A stretch of 64,000 nucleotides of DNA from an uncultured Paracoccaceae bacterium (GCA_951812305.1 CATOSB010000001.1:434001-498000), one strand, 5' to 3'. Shown: positions 27,281 through 38,199, counted from the first letter of the stretch. The notes: a model not told the origin generated them from the letters alone. Program-made: numbers and translations.

Positions 27281-28486
27281 AGCAGGCCGCGCTGATCGCA
27301 CGCCGAACCATACAAGGATCATGGTGGCAACAAACAGACCCGCAATGCCGAATACCTGATCTTCAAACGGGATCCCGAAATCGATTAGCGCGCCGGTTAT
27401 CCAGGGCCCGAATGCCGACCCGAATACCATGACGGCGGTGGCCAGTGACTTGATGCCGCCAATGTTGCGTGTGCCGTAAAACTCAGCCCAGAAGACGTTT
27501 GGAAACGTTGCGTTCAACCCGTGGCCCGTGGCAACAAATGACAGCCCGACGGCCGCAGAACACAGATTTTCGCTCAACCCGATCACGACAAATCCGATTG
27601 CCATCGGCACATGCACAAAGGGAATTGATCGCGCCGATCCGAATCGATCCACGATAAAGCCCGAGGCGATGGTCGCACCAATCGCAACCGATGTATAAAG
27701 CGGGAACAATGCCACCAATGAGGCATGGCTCCACCCTTTCGTACCGGCCAGATGCACCTGCTGAAAAAACAGCGCCGTGATCCAAGCGCTGGGCCCAAAA
27801 ACCGCTGGCACCATCACCCAGAACAGCCAGTGCCGCATTGCCTCGCCCCGGCCCCAATGGCGCAGGAACATGCCGACAGATTGGCTTTCCGCCGCCGCCG
27901 CCTGCGGTGTCCGCTCCATCCGCAAAAGCAGTGAAAGAACCGGGACCATCAAAACCAGAAACACGGCGAATCCGACCCAAAGCACCCGCCAGTCAACGAT
28001 GTCGAACATGAAAACGATGAACAACGGCATCAATGCCTCGCCCACGGCGAAGCCGAGCGCGGCGATTGACAATGCGCGACCGCGTGATGCCACGAACCAG
28101 CGCGCCATAGCCACAACCGCGATGTGACTGGTCATGCCCTGCCCGGCAAACCTTAGGGCGAAAATGACGAAAGGCAGCGTCCAGGCACCCGGTGCGGCAG
28201 CCATCGCCAGACAAGCGCCTGCGAGCAACACCAAGACAACGGCACCCAAATACCGGGCTCGGAAATGATCTGTCAGCACGCCCGCCCAGATCATCACCAG
28301 CCCGCTTGCCAGCGTTCCAATTCCGTAAATACGCCCCCAGTCACCATCACTCAGACTGAATTCCGCCCGGATGACACCCGCGAAGACCGATATCAAATAT
28401 GTCTGCCCGAAACTGGAGCAGAAGGTCAGCAGCGCGCCTGCAGCAAGGAATGGTGCGTTATCTCGGAGGAAGTCGGCAGTGCGCAT
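27263..28486 (-). CDS. major facilitator superfamily transporter
   Basis: A 407-residue membrane protein with about twelve hydrophobic segments, for example FLAAGALLTFCSSFGQTYLI and GTLASGLVMIWAGVLTDHF, which contains the MFS loop-2 type motif. A long cytoplasmic middle loop follows LLLRMERTPQAAAAESQS. The closest general type is an oxalate/formate or monocarboxylate-like MFS carrier, but the substrate cannot be assigned. It stands alone; two strong hairpins lie just upstream, between it and hslU. Confidence 0.85.
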   Translation of the reverse strand: MRTADFLRDNAPFLAAGALLTFCSSFGQTYLISVFAGVIRAEFSLSDGDWGRIYGIGTLASGLVMIWAGVLTDHFRARYLGAVVLVLLAGACLAMAAAPGAWTLPFVIFALRFAGQGMTSHIAVVAMARWFVASRGRALSIAALGFAVGEALMPLFIVFMFDIVDWRVLWVGFAVFLVLMVPVLSLLLRMERTPQAAAAESQSVGMFLRHWGRGEAMRHWLFWVMVPAVFGPSAWITALFFQQVHLAGTKGWSHASLVALFPLYTSVAIGATIASGFIVDRFGSARSIPFVHVPMAIGFVVIGLSENLCSAAVGLSFVATGHGLNATFPNVFWAEFYGTRNIGGIKSLATAVMVFGSAFGPWITGALIDFGIPFEDQVFGIAGLFVATMILVWFGVRSARPALSAPS

Positions 28487-28530
28487 TGCGCATCAGTGAC
28501 CGAAGGGCGTGCGAATGGGAAGCGGGTTAT

Positions 28531-28580
28531 CGGATCGGCTTTGCCGATCCGACCAGTTGAGGGGGACCAGTCCCCCTCAA
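28531..28580. repeat. two adjacent perfect hairpins downstream of hslU
   Basis: CGGATCGGC (28531-28539) and GCCGATCCG (28543-28551) form a 9-bp stem with loop TTT. TTGAGGGGGA (28557-28566) and TCCCCCTCAA (28571-28580) form a 10-bp stem with loop CCAG. Both are symmetric, so they work on either strand. No T run follows, so they are more likely mRNA-stabilising or REP-like structures than simple terminators. Confidence 0.65.
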
Positions 28581-28612
28581 ACACGCCCCAGCATTTTTAG
28601 AACGAGAAGAAG

Positions 28613-29920
28613 TTAAAGAACGTAGCGACTGACATCCACCGATTTGGTCAACTCGCCGAGGTTCTCCTCGACGAATCCCGCATCGACGGTTATCTTTTCC
28701 CCACCCCGATCCGGCGCGTTGAAGGACAATTCCTCGAACACGCGCTCCATCACGGTGTAGAGTCGTCGTGCACCAATGTTTTCGACGCTTTGATTCACAT
28801 CCGCTGCGATCTTCGCCAGCGCCGCGATGCCGTCATCGGTGAATGTCACCGCCACGTCTTCTGTGCCCATCAATGCAGTGTACTGTAACGTCAACGCATT
28901 GTCCGTCTCGGTCAGAATGCGCACGAAATCCTCTTCCGTCAGCGCGCGCAATTCCACCCTTATGGGCAAACGACCCTGGAGTTCCGGAAGTAAGTCCGAC
29001 GGTTTTGCGATGTGAAACGCACCGGACGCAATGAACAAAACGTGGTCGGTCTTAATGGGCCCATGTTTGGTCGAAACCGTTGTGCCTTCGATCAACGGCA
29101 GCAAGTCGCGCTGCACACCTTCCCGGCTGACATCACCGCCGCGTACGTCCTGTCGCGCGCAAACCTTGTCGATCTCGTCAAGAAAGACGATTCCGTTTTG
29201 TTCGACTGCATCGATCGCGGCTTTCGTGACGATATCATCGTCCAGAAGCTTATCCGCCTCTTCACCGATCAAGATTTCATAACTCTCAGCCACGGACAGT
29301 TTTCGCGTCACGGTTCTTCCACCGAAGGCCTTGCCGAACATGTCGCCCAAATTCATCATGCCGACATTGCTGCCGGGCTGACCTGGGATTTCGAATGTGC
29401 TCATCGGGTTGGAATTGTCGCTCAGCTCCAGCTCTATTTCGTGATCATCCAGCTCGCCGCGCTTCAGCTTGCCGCGAAACATCTCGCGGGTCTGCTCCCG
29501 CGCGTCTTCGCCTGCAATCGCCTCGATCACGCGATCCTCGGCCGCCTGATGCGCCGCGGCCTTTACCTCCTCGCGCATGTTCTCTCGTGTCATGATGATC
29601 GCTGCATCCACCAAATCACGTACGATCTGTTCGACATCGCGCCCGACATAGCCAACTTCAGTGAATTTGGTCGCTTCGACCTTCAGAAACGGCGCCTTCG
29701 CCAGCCGTGCCAGCCGTCGGCTGATTTCGGTTTTCCCGACGCCGGTCGGTCCAATCATCAGGATGTTCTTGGGATAAACCTCGTCGCGAATATCATCCGC
29801 CAACTGCTTGCGCCGCCAGCGATTGCGCAATGCGACCGCCACCGCACGCTTGGCGTCTTTCTGACCGATGATAAATCGGTCGAGCTCTGATACGATTTCG
29901 CGGGGAGTCAGGTCAGTCAT
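28613..29920 (-). CDS. hslU: ATP-dependent protease ATPase subunit HslU
   Basis: AAA+ unfoldase that feeds proteins to the HslV peptidase. It has 435 residues: the N domain [20 protein letters not shown], Walker [18 protein letters not shown], pore motif [14 protein letters not shown], the inserted I domain, Walker [15 protein letters not shown], sensor region and the C-terminal VSRYVL tail that docks into HslV. The ATG at 29920 overlaps the hslV stop (ATGA). Second gene of hslVU; intact. Confidence 0.97.
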   Translation of the reverse strand: MTDLTPREIVSELDRFIIGQKDAKRAVAVALRNRWRRKQLADDIRDEVYPKNILMIGPTGVGKTEISRRLARLAKAPFLKVEATKFTEVGYVGRDVEQIVRDLVDAAIIMTRENMREEVKAAAHQAAEDRVIEAIAGEDAREQTREMFRGKLKRGELDDHEIELELSDNSNPMSTFEIPGQPGSNVGMMNLGDMFGKAFGGRTVTRKLSVAESYEILIGEEADKLLDDDIVTKAAIDAVEQNGIVFLDEIDKVCARQDVRGGDVSREGVQRDLLPLIEGTTVSTKHGPIKTDHVLFIASGAFHIAKPSDLLPELQGRLPIRVELRALTEEDFVRILTETDNALTLQYTALMGTEDVAVTFTDDGIAALAKIAADVNQSVENIGARRLYTVMERVFEELSFNAPDRGGEKITVDAGFVEENLGELTKSVDVSRYVL

Positions 29921-30471
29921 TCTGCAATCGTCTCCACCGTCAGATTCCCATTCGTGTAAACGCAAATATCCGCCGCAATTGCCATCGACTTTCGGGCGAT
30001 GTCCTCGGCTGAATCCTTGCCGCCCATCATCGCCCGTGCCGCCGCCAGGGCGTAGTTTCCGCCCGATCCGATTGCCGTCACGTCGTGCTCTGGCTCCAGC
30101 ACGTCGCCCGCACCTGTGATTACGTAAATCGCTTTGCCGTCACTGACGATCAACATCGCCTCCAGCTTTTGCAGATACTTGTCGGTTCGCCAATCCTTTG
30201 CCAACTCCACAGCCGCCCGCTGCAACTGTCCCGGCGTTGCCTCTAGCTTGGCCTCCAGCCGCTCCAAAAGCGTAAACGCGTCCGCCGTGGATCCGGCAAA
30301 ACCACAGACCACATCGAACCCGCCGGGCGACAGTCGCCGAACCTTGCGCGCCGTACCTTTGATCACTGTCTGGCCGAGGCTCACTTGCCCGTCACCGGCA
30401 ATCACCACTTCGCCGCCCTTTTTCACGCCGATGATCGTCGTGCCGTGCCAGCCGGGAAACTCTTCCGCCAT
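29917..30471 (-). CDS. hslV: ATP-dependent protease peptidase subunit HslV
   Basis: Threonine peptidase of the bacterial proteasome-like complex. It has 184 residues. The propeptide ends before [20 protein letters not shown], where the first Thr of TTI is the likely catalytic residue. [20 protein letters not shown] and [16 protein letters not shown] are family blocks. The ATG at 30471 is chosen; the frame stays open upstream but that part is antisense to another gene. First gene of hslVU, divergent from the transferase-like gene. Confidence 0.96.
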   Translation of the reverse strand: MAEEFPGWHGTTIIGVKKGGEVVIAGDGQVSLGQTVIKGTARKVRRLSPGGFDVVCGFAGSTADAFTLLERLEAKLEATPGQLQRAAVELAKDWRTDKYLQKLEAMLIVSDGKAIYVITGAGDVLEPEHDVTAIGSGGNYALAAARAMMGGKDSAEDIARKSMAIAADICVYTNGNLTVETIAE

Positions 30472-30567
30472 CGCGTCCTCCGCTTGCTTGCGCCCTATAT
30501 GGCCTCGCACCAGCCCCTCCACAAGCCGCTTTGACACTACGGCAACCACGTCATAGCGTTTGTGCCA

Positions 30568-31485
30568 ATGGCCCAGCCCAAAGTTCTTAGAATTTACCTT
30601 GATGACGAAAACCTCACCCGCGCAGAGAGTGGTGATTTCAACATCATGAACAAGATTAAGGGGGCATTTGAGGCGCATGATTTTCGGGTCGAATTCAACC
30701 GGAATTCCCGTGCCGAGCGGCTAAAGTCGGCAGCGCGAAATGGGTATTCGCTGTTTTATATGGACGAGCCGTTTCACGACCGCGCCCTGACAATTCGCAA
30801 AGCTTATTATTATCCGTTCTGGCGGATCGAAAATTCGGCCAAAAGGTGGGAATGGGACATTGCTAAATCCGCATTTGATCCAGACAAAGTCGACCCTAAC
30901 CTTGCCGAACGCTTCTTTGCCCCGTGGAAAAGGCGCGTGTTGCCAAACTTACCGGATAATCCTGAACTTACAGGCCACGTCTTCATTCCGTTACAGGGGC
31001 GCATACAGGAACGGCGTGGGTTTCAGTCGATGAGTCCCTTGGACATGATCCAATCGGTTCACACTCATGAGCGAACTCGCGATATCATCGTAACCCTTCA
31101 CCCCAGTGAAACCTATCTGCCCGAAGATTTGGATGCGCTGAAGTTACTGGTCGATCGGCATCCGCGCGTGCAACTATCGTCGGCCAGGATGGAAGATCTT
31201 CTTGCTGGCTGCGATTACGTTGCCACGCAAAACAGCACTGTTGCGCTATCGGGCTTTTTCGCAGAAAAGCCCGCCGTTTTGTTTGGCAAGATCGATTTTC
31301 ACCACATCGCTGCAAATGTGCACGATCTTGGCGCCGAACGGGCAATAGCCAACGTAATGAATCTTGCGCCTGACTATCGAAAATACCTGTGCTGGCTTCT
31401 TCGACTGACGGCCATTAACGGCGGCAGCGATGATGCGGAGCGGCAGATTTTAGATGCCGTTCGCCGCCACGGGTGGACAGTTTAA
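30568..31485 (+). CDS. GT-B-like protein, possibly capsule/surface polysaccharide related
   Basis: A 305-residue protein that I cannot place firmly. The C-terminal half resembles capsule polysaccharide or Kdo-type transferases: [20 protein letters not shown], then [20 protein letters not shown] and [16 protein letters not shown], a typical nucleotide-sugar-side pattern. The N-terminal half has [20 protein letters not shown] and several aromatic residues. No signal peptide or membrane segment. GTG at 30562 and ATG at 30568 are both possible starts. It is divergent from hslV and convergent with trxA. Confidence 0.6.
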   Translation: MAQPKVLRIYLDDENLTRAESGDFNIMNKIKGAFEAHDFRVEFNRNSRAERLKSAARNGYSLFYMDEPFHDRALTIRKAYYYPFWRIENSAKRWEWDIAKSAFDPDKVDPNLAERFFAPWKRRVLPNLPDNPELTGHVFIPLQGRIQERRGFQSMSPLDMIQSVHTHERTRDIIVTLHPSETYLPEDLDALKLLVDRHPRVQLSSARMEDLLAGCDYVATQNSTVALSGFFAEKPAVLFGKIDFHHIAANVHDLGAERAIANVMNLAPDYRKYLCWLLRLTAINGGSDDAERQILDAVRRHGWTV

Positions 31486-31500
31486 TACCCCACGTAAATG

Positions 31501-31524
31501 AAAAGCCCGCGCCATTGGGCGCGG
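31501..31524 (-). terminator. intrinsic terminator of trxA
   Basis: On the minus strand a 7-bp GC stem, CCGCGCC and GGCGCGG (31507-31513 and 31518-31524, loop of four), is followed by GCTTTTC. It lies 32 bases after the trxA stop, in the convergent gap with the transferase-like gene. Confidence 0.7.
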
Positions 31525-31555
31525 ACCAATAATGCGAATTGGCTGGGATTTACGC

Positions 31556-31876
31556 TTATATGCCGCTTTCAATCCAGCTTTGCAGCGCCGATTTTGGCGC
31601 GGCGCCAGTCTTATTGGAAACAACCTGACCGCCTTTGAACAGAAACAGCGCCGGGATACCACGAACACCCATTTGCGCCGGCGAATTGGGGTTCTCATCG
31701 ACATTGATCTTGGCGATTTTCACCTTGCCCGCCATTTCTTCTGACAATTCTTCCAGCGCGGGGCCAATTTGCTTACATGGCCCGCACCATTCCGCCCAAA
31801 AATCGACCACTACGGGGATGTCCGAGTTTGTCACCTCGGCTTCGAATGTATCGTCTGTCACGGCAACGGTGGCCAT
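31556..31876 (-). CDS. trxA: thioredoxin
   Basis: General cytoplasmic disulfide reductase. It has 106 residues with the active site [16 protein letters not shown], the cis-proline region [14 protein letters not shown], and [11 protein letters not shown]. The ATG at 31876 fits the family; an extension of 16 residues is rejected. It follows addA on the same strand by 57 bases, an arrangement usual in alphaproteobacteria, and is closed by a hairpin terminator. Confidence 0.97.
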   Translation of the reverse strand: MATVAVTDDTFEAEVTNSDIPVVVDFWAEWCGPCKQIGPALEELSEEMAGKVKIAKINVDENPNSPAQMGVRGIPALFLFKGGQVVSNKTGAAPKSALQSWIESGI

Positions 31877-31933
31877 TATGCTCTCCTTGGTCCTCGGTTC
31901 GGAGTCGATAACTAGGGAGCGCACCTGTCCCCG

Positions 31934-34900
31934 TCAAGATGTAGTTGTTCGCGAAAGTGCTGCACTCACGATCTCGTGCGGGAGGGGCATTAGAGCCGCG
32001 GTCTTGGTCCATAAAATCGCAACATCAACTGTCCGACCCGGATACACCTGCATCAGCACATCAAGATATGCGCCCATCTGGCGCAAAATACCTTCTGGGA
32101 CGTCCTTCGGTGACGATGGTACAACCGCATTCGTCTTGTAATCGACGGCTAATACGCGTTTTGGCGAAACGATCAACCGGTCGATTGCGCCGACCACCCG
32201 ATTCCCACCCAATGCCTGAATTTTAGCTGTTACTTCCACTTCACTCAGCCCGTCCGCACCAAACACCTCCGACAGTTTCGGATCGTCAAGAATTTTTGCC
32301 GCCTCCTTAAAAGCCAGATCGAAATCATTGCCCTCTGCCTCTGGCAACACATGCTTAGCTACGGCTATGCGCGCATCTCGAGGCAATCCGACAAGGCGTT
32401 CAAGCAATGTGTGAACCGCAGTTCCGTGCGCGGTGCCGTCTTCTTTGCCTTCTTCGCCGCGCCAAATCGCCTTGGCTCCACCAAGAGCCGAAGGTGCTCG
32501 CGTCTGAGTTGGCCGCGCTTCAATCTCCGCGACCTCATGCAGCCAATTCGGCCCATTGGTCACAACCCGCTCTTTGCCAGAATCGCCCTCAGACTGGTGC
32601 ACGCCCGCCCAAACCCCGTGCGAATACCGCATCCCCTCGCCTGTGGGTGTATCAATGGGATCCGCATCGAGTTCTTTCAATGCTTTTTCCGCTCGTTGAT
32701 GCCAGCTTTCACCCGCCGCCCCGACATCCCCCGCCGCCGCGATGATCAGCCATGTCTCCGCCCGTGTCGCGGCGACATAAAACAGGCGACTGTCTTCCTC
32801 GCGCTGGGCAACCTTCAGCTTCTCCACCGCACTCTTGATCAACTCGGGTTGTTCATCCGCGGGTACTTTCAGCACAACGGATTTTGGAGCGATTTCTAAA
32901 AGCTCTTCGCGGACCTGAATTGTGCGTTTGGCGGTATCCGGCAACACGACAATCGGCGATTCCAGGCCTTTTGCGCCATGCACGGTCATCACGCGGATCT
33001 CGTCGCCCGCGCCATCCATCTGGCGTTTGATTTCAACATCATCCGATGCAAGCCAGGCCAGAAATCCGGTCAAACTTGGCGAATCGCCACGCTCATAGAC
33101 AAGCGCCTGGGCCAGCAATGCATCCAGCCCGTCCTGCGCTTCGCTGCCAAACCGAGCCAACAGCCGGCGCCGTCCGTCGTGACGTATCAGAATCCGTTCA
33201 ATCAGGTCATATGGCCTAAGAAAATCTGCCGAATTCCGCAAATCGCTTAGAATTTCAAAGGCGCTGTGAAATTTGTCGGGATCCCCGCGAATGATCTGCC
33301 AAAGATACGGCTGCGCGCGCCCAGCGGCGAGTTCATAAAGTTCGCCTTCTGACCATCCAAATAGATGAGAGCGCAGCGCCTCGGCCAACGCCAGATTGTC
33401 TTCCGGCGTTGCCAGAAAAGTCAGCAAGGAAACAACATCCTGAACTGGCAGCTCATTGCCAAGCTTCAACCTGTCCGCGCCGGCAATCGGCAAACCAATC
33501 GCTTTGCAGGCGCGAATAATTTCCTGGAACAGGTCTTTCCGGCGCCGCACAAGTATCATGATGTCGCCGGGTTTTACGGGTCGGGTTTCGCCGCTTTCTG
33601 CTGGAATCGTCTCTGTATCAATAATCCATTTTAGCCGCTCGGCGATCTTTCGGGCCAGAACGACTGAATGGTGCGTGTCCTTGGGAAGATCGACCGGATC
33701 ATACCAATTCGCAGGCTCTTCGTCTTTGCTTTGCCCTACAACAGGCCATAGGTCCACGCGCCCGGGCAAAGACTCATGATACGCGCGGTGCTGCTGCTCT
33801 GAAATATCGATTGCCGTATCGACAAATTTCAAAATTGCGGCCGACGACCGAAAGGAATAGGCCAGTTCCTGTTTGCGCAGTCCGACGGTCGTTTGCGACA
33901 GGCGTGTTCTGAAAAACTTGCGCATCGTATCAAAGGCACGCGGATCCGCGCCCTGAAATGAATAGATCGATTGTTTCTTGTCTCCAACAACGAAGATCGT
34001 TCTTTGCTTGCCACCCCTTGTTCCAGCCCCGGCCGTCATTTCTTGTGCCAGCCGCTCGATAACCTGCCATTGCTCGGGGCTGGTATCCTGCGCTTCATCG
34101 ACGAGGATGTGATCCAACCCGCCGTCAAGCTTGTAAAGAACCCACAGCGCAACCTTGTCATCGGAAAGAAGGCCGCGGGTCTTTAGAATCTGATCATCAA
34201 AATCCAGCCACCCCCGTGTTTCTTTTTGTTGGGTAATAAGCGGTAGAAATACTCTCGCGAACCTATGTATGCGGGTCGCCGCAAGAGCAGCAGCAATTCG
34301 CAATTCCGCGTCCCGGGCCGAAGCAATGCGATCCATGAAGGCATGGAGTTCCGGCAGGACGGGCGCAAACGCCGCAACTGCTTTTTTGTGATTTGATTGC
34401 GGGAAATTTACAGACTTCGACGAGTTCCTCTTTTCCCCGGAAGCATATAGAAACAATCGGTAAAGCGTATCTAACACATCTTGATTTTGCAGATTTAGCT
34501 GCAGCGCCGCCAAGGCCTCGCCGAAATTTCGATAGGTGTCTGATTGAGTGTTTGAAATAGGCAGCAGACGCTTGATCATCGCGGGCTCTGACCCGTCAAA
34601 TGCAATCGACCACACATGATCAAGGCCCGCGCCTGGTGGCAAACCGAACCAAGTGAACACATCACTTTCAGAAACCGCGCTGGCCATCTTGTCACGCTTG
34701 CGCACAAGATTGTCTGCCAACGCCAAAAGCCCGTCACCTGAGACGTGGTGCAGGATATCCGCCAGAACTTCTTTGTTCTGACCTTCGGCAATCTCATCCA
34801 GCACCGCATCACGCAACAAGACCGCGTTACGGTCATCCATCTCAACAAAAGCCGGTGAGACCCCGGCCTCGAGCGGGAATTTTCGCAAGAGCGACGCGCA

Positions 34901-35272
34901 AAACGAATGGATCGTCTGAATGCGCAGCCCGCCGGGCGTTTCTATCGCGCGGGCAAACAATCGCCGCGCCCGCGCCAGGACCATCTTGTCACCGATTTTC
35001 GAAACGCCGAGTCCCTGAAGTTCTTCAGCCAGCGCACCATCGGACCGCATCGACCATTCGCCCAGACGCTTGAACAAGCGATTCTGCATCTCCGATGCGG
35101 CCGCTTTGGTGTATGTCAGGCAAAGAATACTTTGAGGATCAACCCCGTCGAGCAACAGACGTGCGACCCGGTCCGTCAGTACCCGCGTCTTTCCTGACCC
35201 GGCATTGGCCGACAGCCATGTCGAATGCGTTGGTTCGGCTGCACGGTTCTGCGCCCTGGTCGCTTCGTTCAT
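31934..35272 (-). CDS. addA: double-strand break repair helicase/nuclease AddA
   Basis: Motor and nuclease subunit of AddAB, the alphaproteobacterial counterpart of RecBCD, which resects broken DNA ends for RecA. It has 1112 residues: Walker A STWLSANAGSGKTRVLTD at the N-terminus, CLTYTKAAASEMQ, motif II ILVDEAQDTSPEQW, motif III FVVGDKKQSIYSFQGADP, motifs V-VI (VMTVHGAKGLESPIVVL, FYVAATRAE), and a C-terminal PD-(D/E)XK nuclease with VLAVDYKT. It overlaps addB by four bases; both genes appear complete. Confidence 0.95.
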   Translation of the reverse strand: MNEATRAQNRAAEPTHSTWLSANAGSGKTRVLTDRVARLLLDGVDPQSILCLTYTKAAASEMQNRLFKRLGEWSMRSDGALAEELQGLGVSKIGDKMVLARARRLFARAIETPGGLRIQTIHSFCASLLRKFPLEAGVSPAFVEMDDRNAVLLRDAVLDEIAEGQNKEVLADILHHVSGDGLLALADNLVRKRDKMASAVSESDVFTWFGLPPGAGLDHVWSIAFDGSEPAMIKRLLPISNTQSDTYRNFGEALAALQLNLQNQDVLDTLYRLFLYASGEKRNSSKSVNFPQSNHKKAVAAFAPVLPELHAFMDRIASARDAELRIAAALAATRIHRFARVFLPLITQQKETRGWLDFDDQILKTRGLLSDDKVALWVLYKLDGGLDHILVDEAQDTSPEQWQVIERLAQEMTAGAGTRGGKQRTIFVVGDKKQSIYSFQGADPRAFDTMRKFFRTRLSQTTVGLRKQELAYSFRSSAAILKFVDTAIDISEQQHRAYHESLPGRVDLWPVVGQSKDEEPANWYDPVDLPKDTHHSVVLARKIAERLKWIIDTETIPAESGETRPVKPGDIMILVRRRKDLFQEIIRACKAIGLPIAGADRLKLGNELPVQDVVSLLTFLATPEDNLALAEALRSHLFGWSEGELYELAAGRAQPYLWQIIRGDPDKFHSAFEILSDLRNSADFLRPYDLIERILIRHDGRRRLLARFGSEAQDGLDALLAQALVYERGDSPSLTGFLAWLASDDVEIKRQMDGAGDEIRVMTVHGAKGLESPIVVLPDTAKRTIQVREELLEIAPKSVVLKVPADEQPELIKSAVEKLKVAQREEDSRLFYVAATRAETWLIIAAAGDVGAAGESWHQRAEKALKELDADPIDTPTGEGMRYSHGVWAGVHQSEGDSGKERVVTNGPNWLHEVAEIEARPTQTRAPSALGGAKAIWRGEEGKEDGTAHGTAVHTLLERLVGLPRDARIAVAKHVLPEAEGNDFDLAFKEAAKILDDPKLSEVFGADGLSEVEVTAKIQALGGNRVVGAIDRLIVSPKRVLAVDYKTNAVVPSSPKDVPEGILRQMGAYLDVLMQVYPGRTVDVAILWTKTAALMPLPHEIVSAALSRTTTS

Positions 35273-38199
35273 TGCCCGACATCCTCGGGATTTGGTGTAT
35301 CAGCCTCATCCCATTCGCCGAAACGTGCGAGATGATCGTAATCGCCAACTTGCTCCCGCCGCTCAATCGCGCGCCTTGATACATAGCCGCCCGCTGGATC
35401 CTGATATGCCTTCAGCAGGGTGACCAGCTCCGCCAAAACGCGGTCAATTTCTCCGCTTTCAAGCGGACTCGTCTCGAAAACCGGCTTTTTCGTCAATGCG
35501 ATGTAACCAACTTCAGTCACGTCACCCGCGCGAATTCCTGCAAGCGCTCCTCTTTCAACCAGTGCCGCCGTCAAGGGCAATTGCTTGTCAAAATTTTCGC
35601 GTTGCTTGGTGGAGGATGGCTTGCCCGTCTTGTAGTCGTAGACAGCATATTCACCCGTCGCCAATCGATCCACGCGATCCGGCCGCCCCACCAGGGAAAC
35701 GCCTGGCTCATCCAAGAACAATGCGCCTCGGCTTTCCGTCGCAACCGGCGCACCGATTGCCCCGCGCTGTAACTCCCCCTCCAGAAACCAATCTGCCACA
35801 CTTTCAAGATGGCTTCGCCAAACCGCCCGCGTCGCTGGCCAAGGCACATCGCGTTCAAAGATTTCGTCTGCGAATGACAACAGCCGGCGTTTCCCCTCGT
35901 CCAGCGACGCGAATGGCCCAGTGTCAGTGAATCGTTCCAGGACGCGATGCACCAAAGTTCCGCGCAGAGGCGCGTCCGGAGCAATTCGCATCGGGGCCAG
36001 TGGTTCCAGACCCAACACCCGACGTGCGTAGACAGCATATGGGTCGCGAATCAGCTTTTGAACTTCTGTCACCGAAATCTCTTTCGGCCGCGCGGAAATT
36101 GGCGGTCGTGGCGCGGGCCTCGCCGCCGCCGGCTCCACCGTCACTACCTCGAGCGTTTCAGCCAGCCGAAGATAACGGGTTCCCCGCATTTGCATCGCCT
36201 TTAGCGAAGCCTGACTTTCCCCCGACAGCCCTTTCAGCAAGTTCGACAACCGGTTCACCCATCGAGACGGCACAGTTTCGGCTTCGTCATCGCGCACAGC
36301 GCGTGTCAAAATGACTTGATCCGCCGCGACAGCCTGCTGGAAATCATGCGCCGACAGGCCGATCTGCCGATCCGGCTGCAGCAATCCAACCTCTGCGCGC
36401 ATTCGCCGGTTCAGCCACGGGTCGGGCTGCGGTGTTCCGGGCCAGACACCCTCGTTCAGTCCACCGAGAATTAAGAGATCTGCACCCTGTACGCGGGCCT
36501 CAAGCGTTCCCCAAATCATCACTCGGGGGTGGGCTACCTGTGCCTCTCGGACTTCCGCGCTGTTCAGAATGCCAGCAAACAGTGCATTGTATTCTCCCAT
36601 CGACATCGTACCACCGGCTTCCGCCTCGTCGCGAAGTTCCGATACCGTTTTCAGCGCCTCTTCACCGGCGGCCATCTCCCAAAGTGCGCCGGATCCCTGT
36701 TCCCCCGACCCGCGCGCAAGCCTCTCAGCCAACTCGATATGCCGTGCGACGTGATCCGAAAGCGGCAATATTCCGGCAACATCAAACATCGCGATGCAGC
36801 TTTTCAGCCAATTGCTCCACACAATCCGGCGCACTTCGCCATCTGCGGCCCACGCATTTATATCGTCACACTTGGGATATGCGCGGCCCTTTCGGCGCAA
36901 GAACAATTCCAATTCCCGCGTTTCAAGCAAATGTTCGCCGCGATCTTCGCCCGCGCTGTGTGTCAGCGGATGTTTCAGCAACGCCAGTAATGTCTCGATT
37001 GTCAGTTTTTGCTGAAATAGAGACGAAACTTGCCTTAAAAATCGCCCCGGCGCAGATTGCGCCAGCGGGCGTCCGGCGCTGTCATCTGGGACAATTCCCC
37101 AGCGGTCGAGCGACGCTGTTACCCGCCGCGTCAGGTTTCTGTCCGGCGTTATCAACGCCGTGACTTTGCCATCGGCAACCGCTTCGCGAAGGGCGATGGA
37201 TATTGCGACAGCTTCGGCCCGTGGCGACGGTGCTTCGATCAGAGTCAATCCTCGCGTTGCATCGGCAAGATTCGTCAGCCGCTGCCCCTCTTCCATCCAC
37301 TGGTCGGTCACCGGCGCTGGTCGCAGCGCCAATGACATCAGCTTGTTCCGACCGTTTTCCACTGACGGATCAGCCCATTGCGAAATCCTGCTCGGATGCA
37401 ATTCAAGCGCCCGGGTGAAATTGGAAAAACGGTATTGCGGATGATCTTGCGATGTCATTGGGTCATCCAGCCGGTCCCAGATCTCCGCGGGCATATCAAA
37501 GTCGACGCCGGGCAAAATTACAGCGCCCATTGGCAGCGACGCGACCGCTTTCATCAGGCGGAACGTCGCGCCGCGTGATCCGGTCGACCCTGCGATCAGG
37601 ATGGGGTGCTCTGGCGGCTTTTTTGTCCAATTGTCAGCCAGCCTGTCCACGACGCGACGCAACCGAGACTCTGAGCTTAACCCGTTACGCTCGAAAACAT
37701 AGCTTTGCACAAGATCGACGAACTTCAGGCTTCGCTGCCAATGACCTGACTGATCGGAAACATCGATTGCACTAATCGCGTCAGCCGCGACGCCCTCGCC
37801 CTCCATTTCCTCCATAAGGCTGGCGAGGCTATCGGACAGATCGAAAAGTGCGGCGCGCGGCGCCAGATCGGGCTCGCGATCCAAAAGTGCAGTGACAAGT
37901 TGCGACACTTCCAGCCGACGCCGCAAACTTGAAACCACCGGCGGAATATCCGGAAACCGGTGATCCTGCGCCAGGTCTGTGATTAGCCGCACTTTGGGCA
38001 ATAGCATTGCGCGCTCTTCGCCCATAAGGTCCAATAACCGGCGCTGCATCCGGCGAGTGTTGACGTAAATTTCAATCCGCGCCCAATCTTCCGGCGCGCG
38101 CTCGGCCATTCTGTCCCACAGCCCCGTAATCAAAGTTCGTGAAAAATCCTGACCCGGCGCAACGCCAAACACATTCGGGCCAATTTGCGGCTCAAACAT
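35269..38199 (-). CDS. addB: double-strand break repair protein AddB
   Basis: Second subunit of AddAB. It has 976 residues with a degenerate UvrD-like helicase fold and a C-terminal RecB-type nuclease: the active-site block YAVYDYKTGKPSSTKQ near residue 870 carries the D-Y-K motif. Its N-terminal start is MFEPQIGPNVFGVAPGQDF. Also seen are WGTLEARVQGADLLILGGLN and EGVWPGTPQPDPWLNRRMR. It overlaps addA (4 bases) and the nucleotidyltransferase gene (8 bases), so the four genes from tsaE to addA form one operon. Confidence 0.93.
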   Translation of the reverse strand: MFEPQIGPNVFGVAPGQDFSRTLITGLWDRMAERAPEDWARIEIYVNTRRMQRRLLDLMGEERAMLLPKVRLITDLAQDHRFPDIPPVVSSLRRRLEVSQLVTALLDREPDLAPRAALFDLSDSLASLMEEMEGEGVAADAISAIDVSDQSGHWQRSLKFVDLVQSYVFERNGLSSESRLRRVVDRLADNWTKKPPEHPILIAGSTGSRGATFRLMKAVASLPMGAVILPGVDFDMPAEIWDRLDDPMTSQDHPQYRFSNFTRALELHPSRISQWADPSVENGRNKLMSLALRPAPVTDQWMEEGQRLTNLADATRGLTLIEAPSPRAEAVAISIALREAVADGKVTALITPDRNLTRRVTASLDRWGIVPDDSAGRPLAQSAPGRFLRQVSSLFQQKLTIETLLALLKHPLTHSAGEDRGEHLLETRELELFLRRKGRAYPKCDDINAWAADGEVRRIVWSNWLKSCIAMFDVAGILPLSDHVARHIELAERLARGSGEQGSGALWEMAAGEEALKTVSELRDEAEAGGTMSMGEYNALFAGILNSAEVREAQVAHPRVMIWGTLEARVQGADLLILGGLNEGVWPGTPQPDPWLNRRMRAEVGLLQPDRQIGLSAHDFQQAVAADQVILTRAVRDDEAETVPSRWVNRLSNLLKGLSGESQASLKAMQMRGTRYLRLAETLEVVTVEPAAARPAPRPPISARPKEISVTEVQKLIRDPYAVYARRVLGLEPLAPMRIAPDAPLRGTLVHRVLERFTDTGPFASLDEGKRRLLSFADEIFERDVPWPATRAVWRSHLESVADWFLEGELQRGAIGAPVATESRGALFLDEPGVSLVGRPDRVDRLATGEYAVYDYKTGKPSSTKQRENFDKQLPLTAALVERGALAGIRAGDVTEVGYIALTKKPVFETSPLESGEIDRVLAELVTLLKAYQDPAGGYVSRRAIERREQVGDYDHLARFGEWDEADTPNPEDVGQ

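Noticed and set aside
29012..29890. Open frame of 292 codons on the plus strand
   Set aside because: Antisense to hslU; a shadow of a strongly conserved gene.
36432..37163. Open frame of 243 codons on the plus strand
   Set aside because: Antisense to addB, arginine- and proline-rich, no ribosome binding site or family resemblance.
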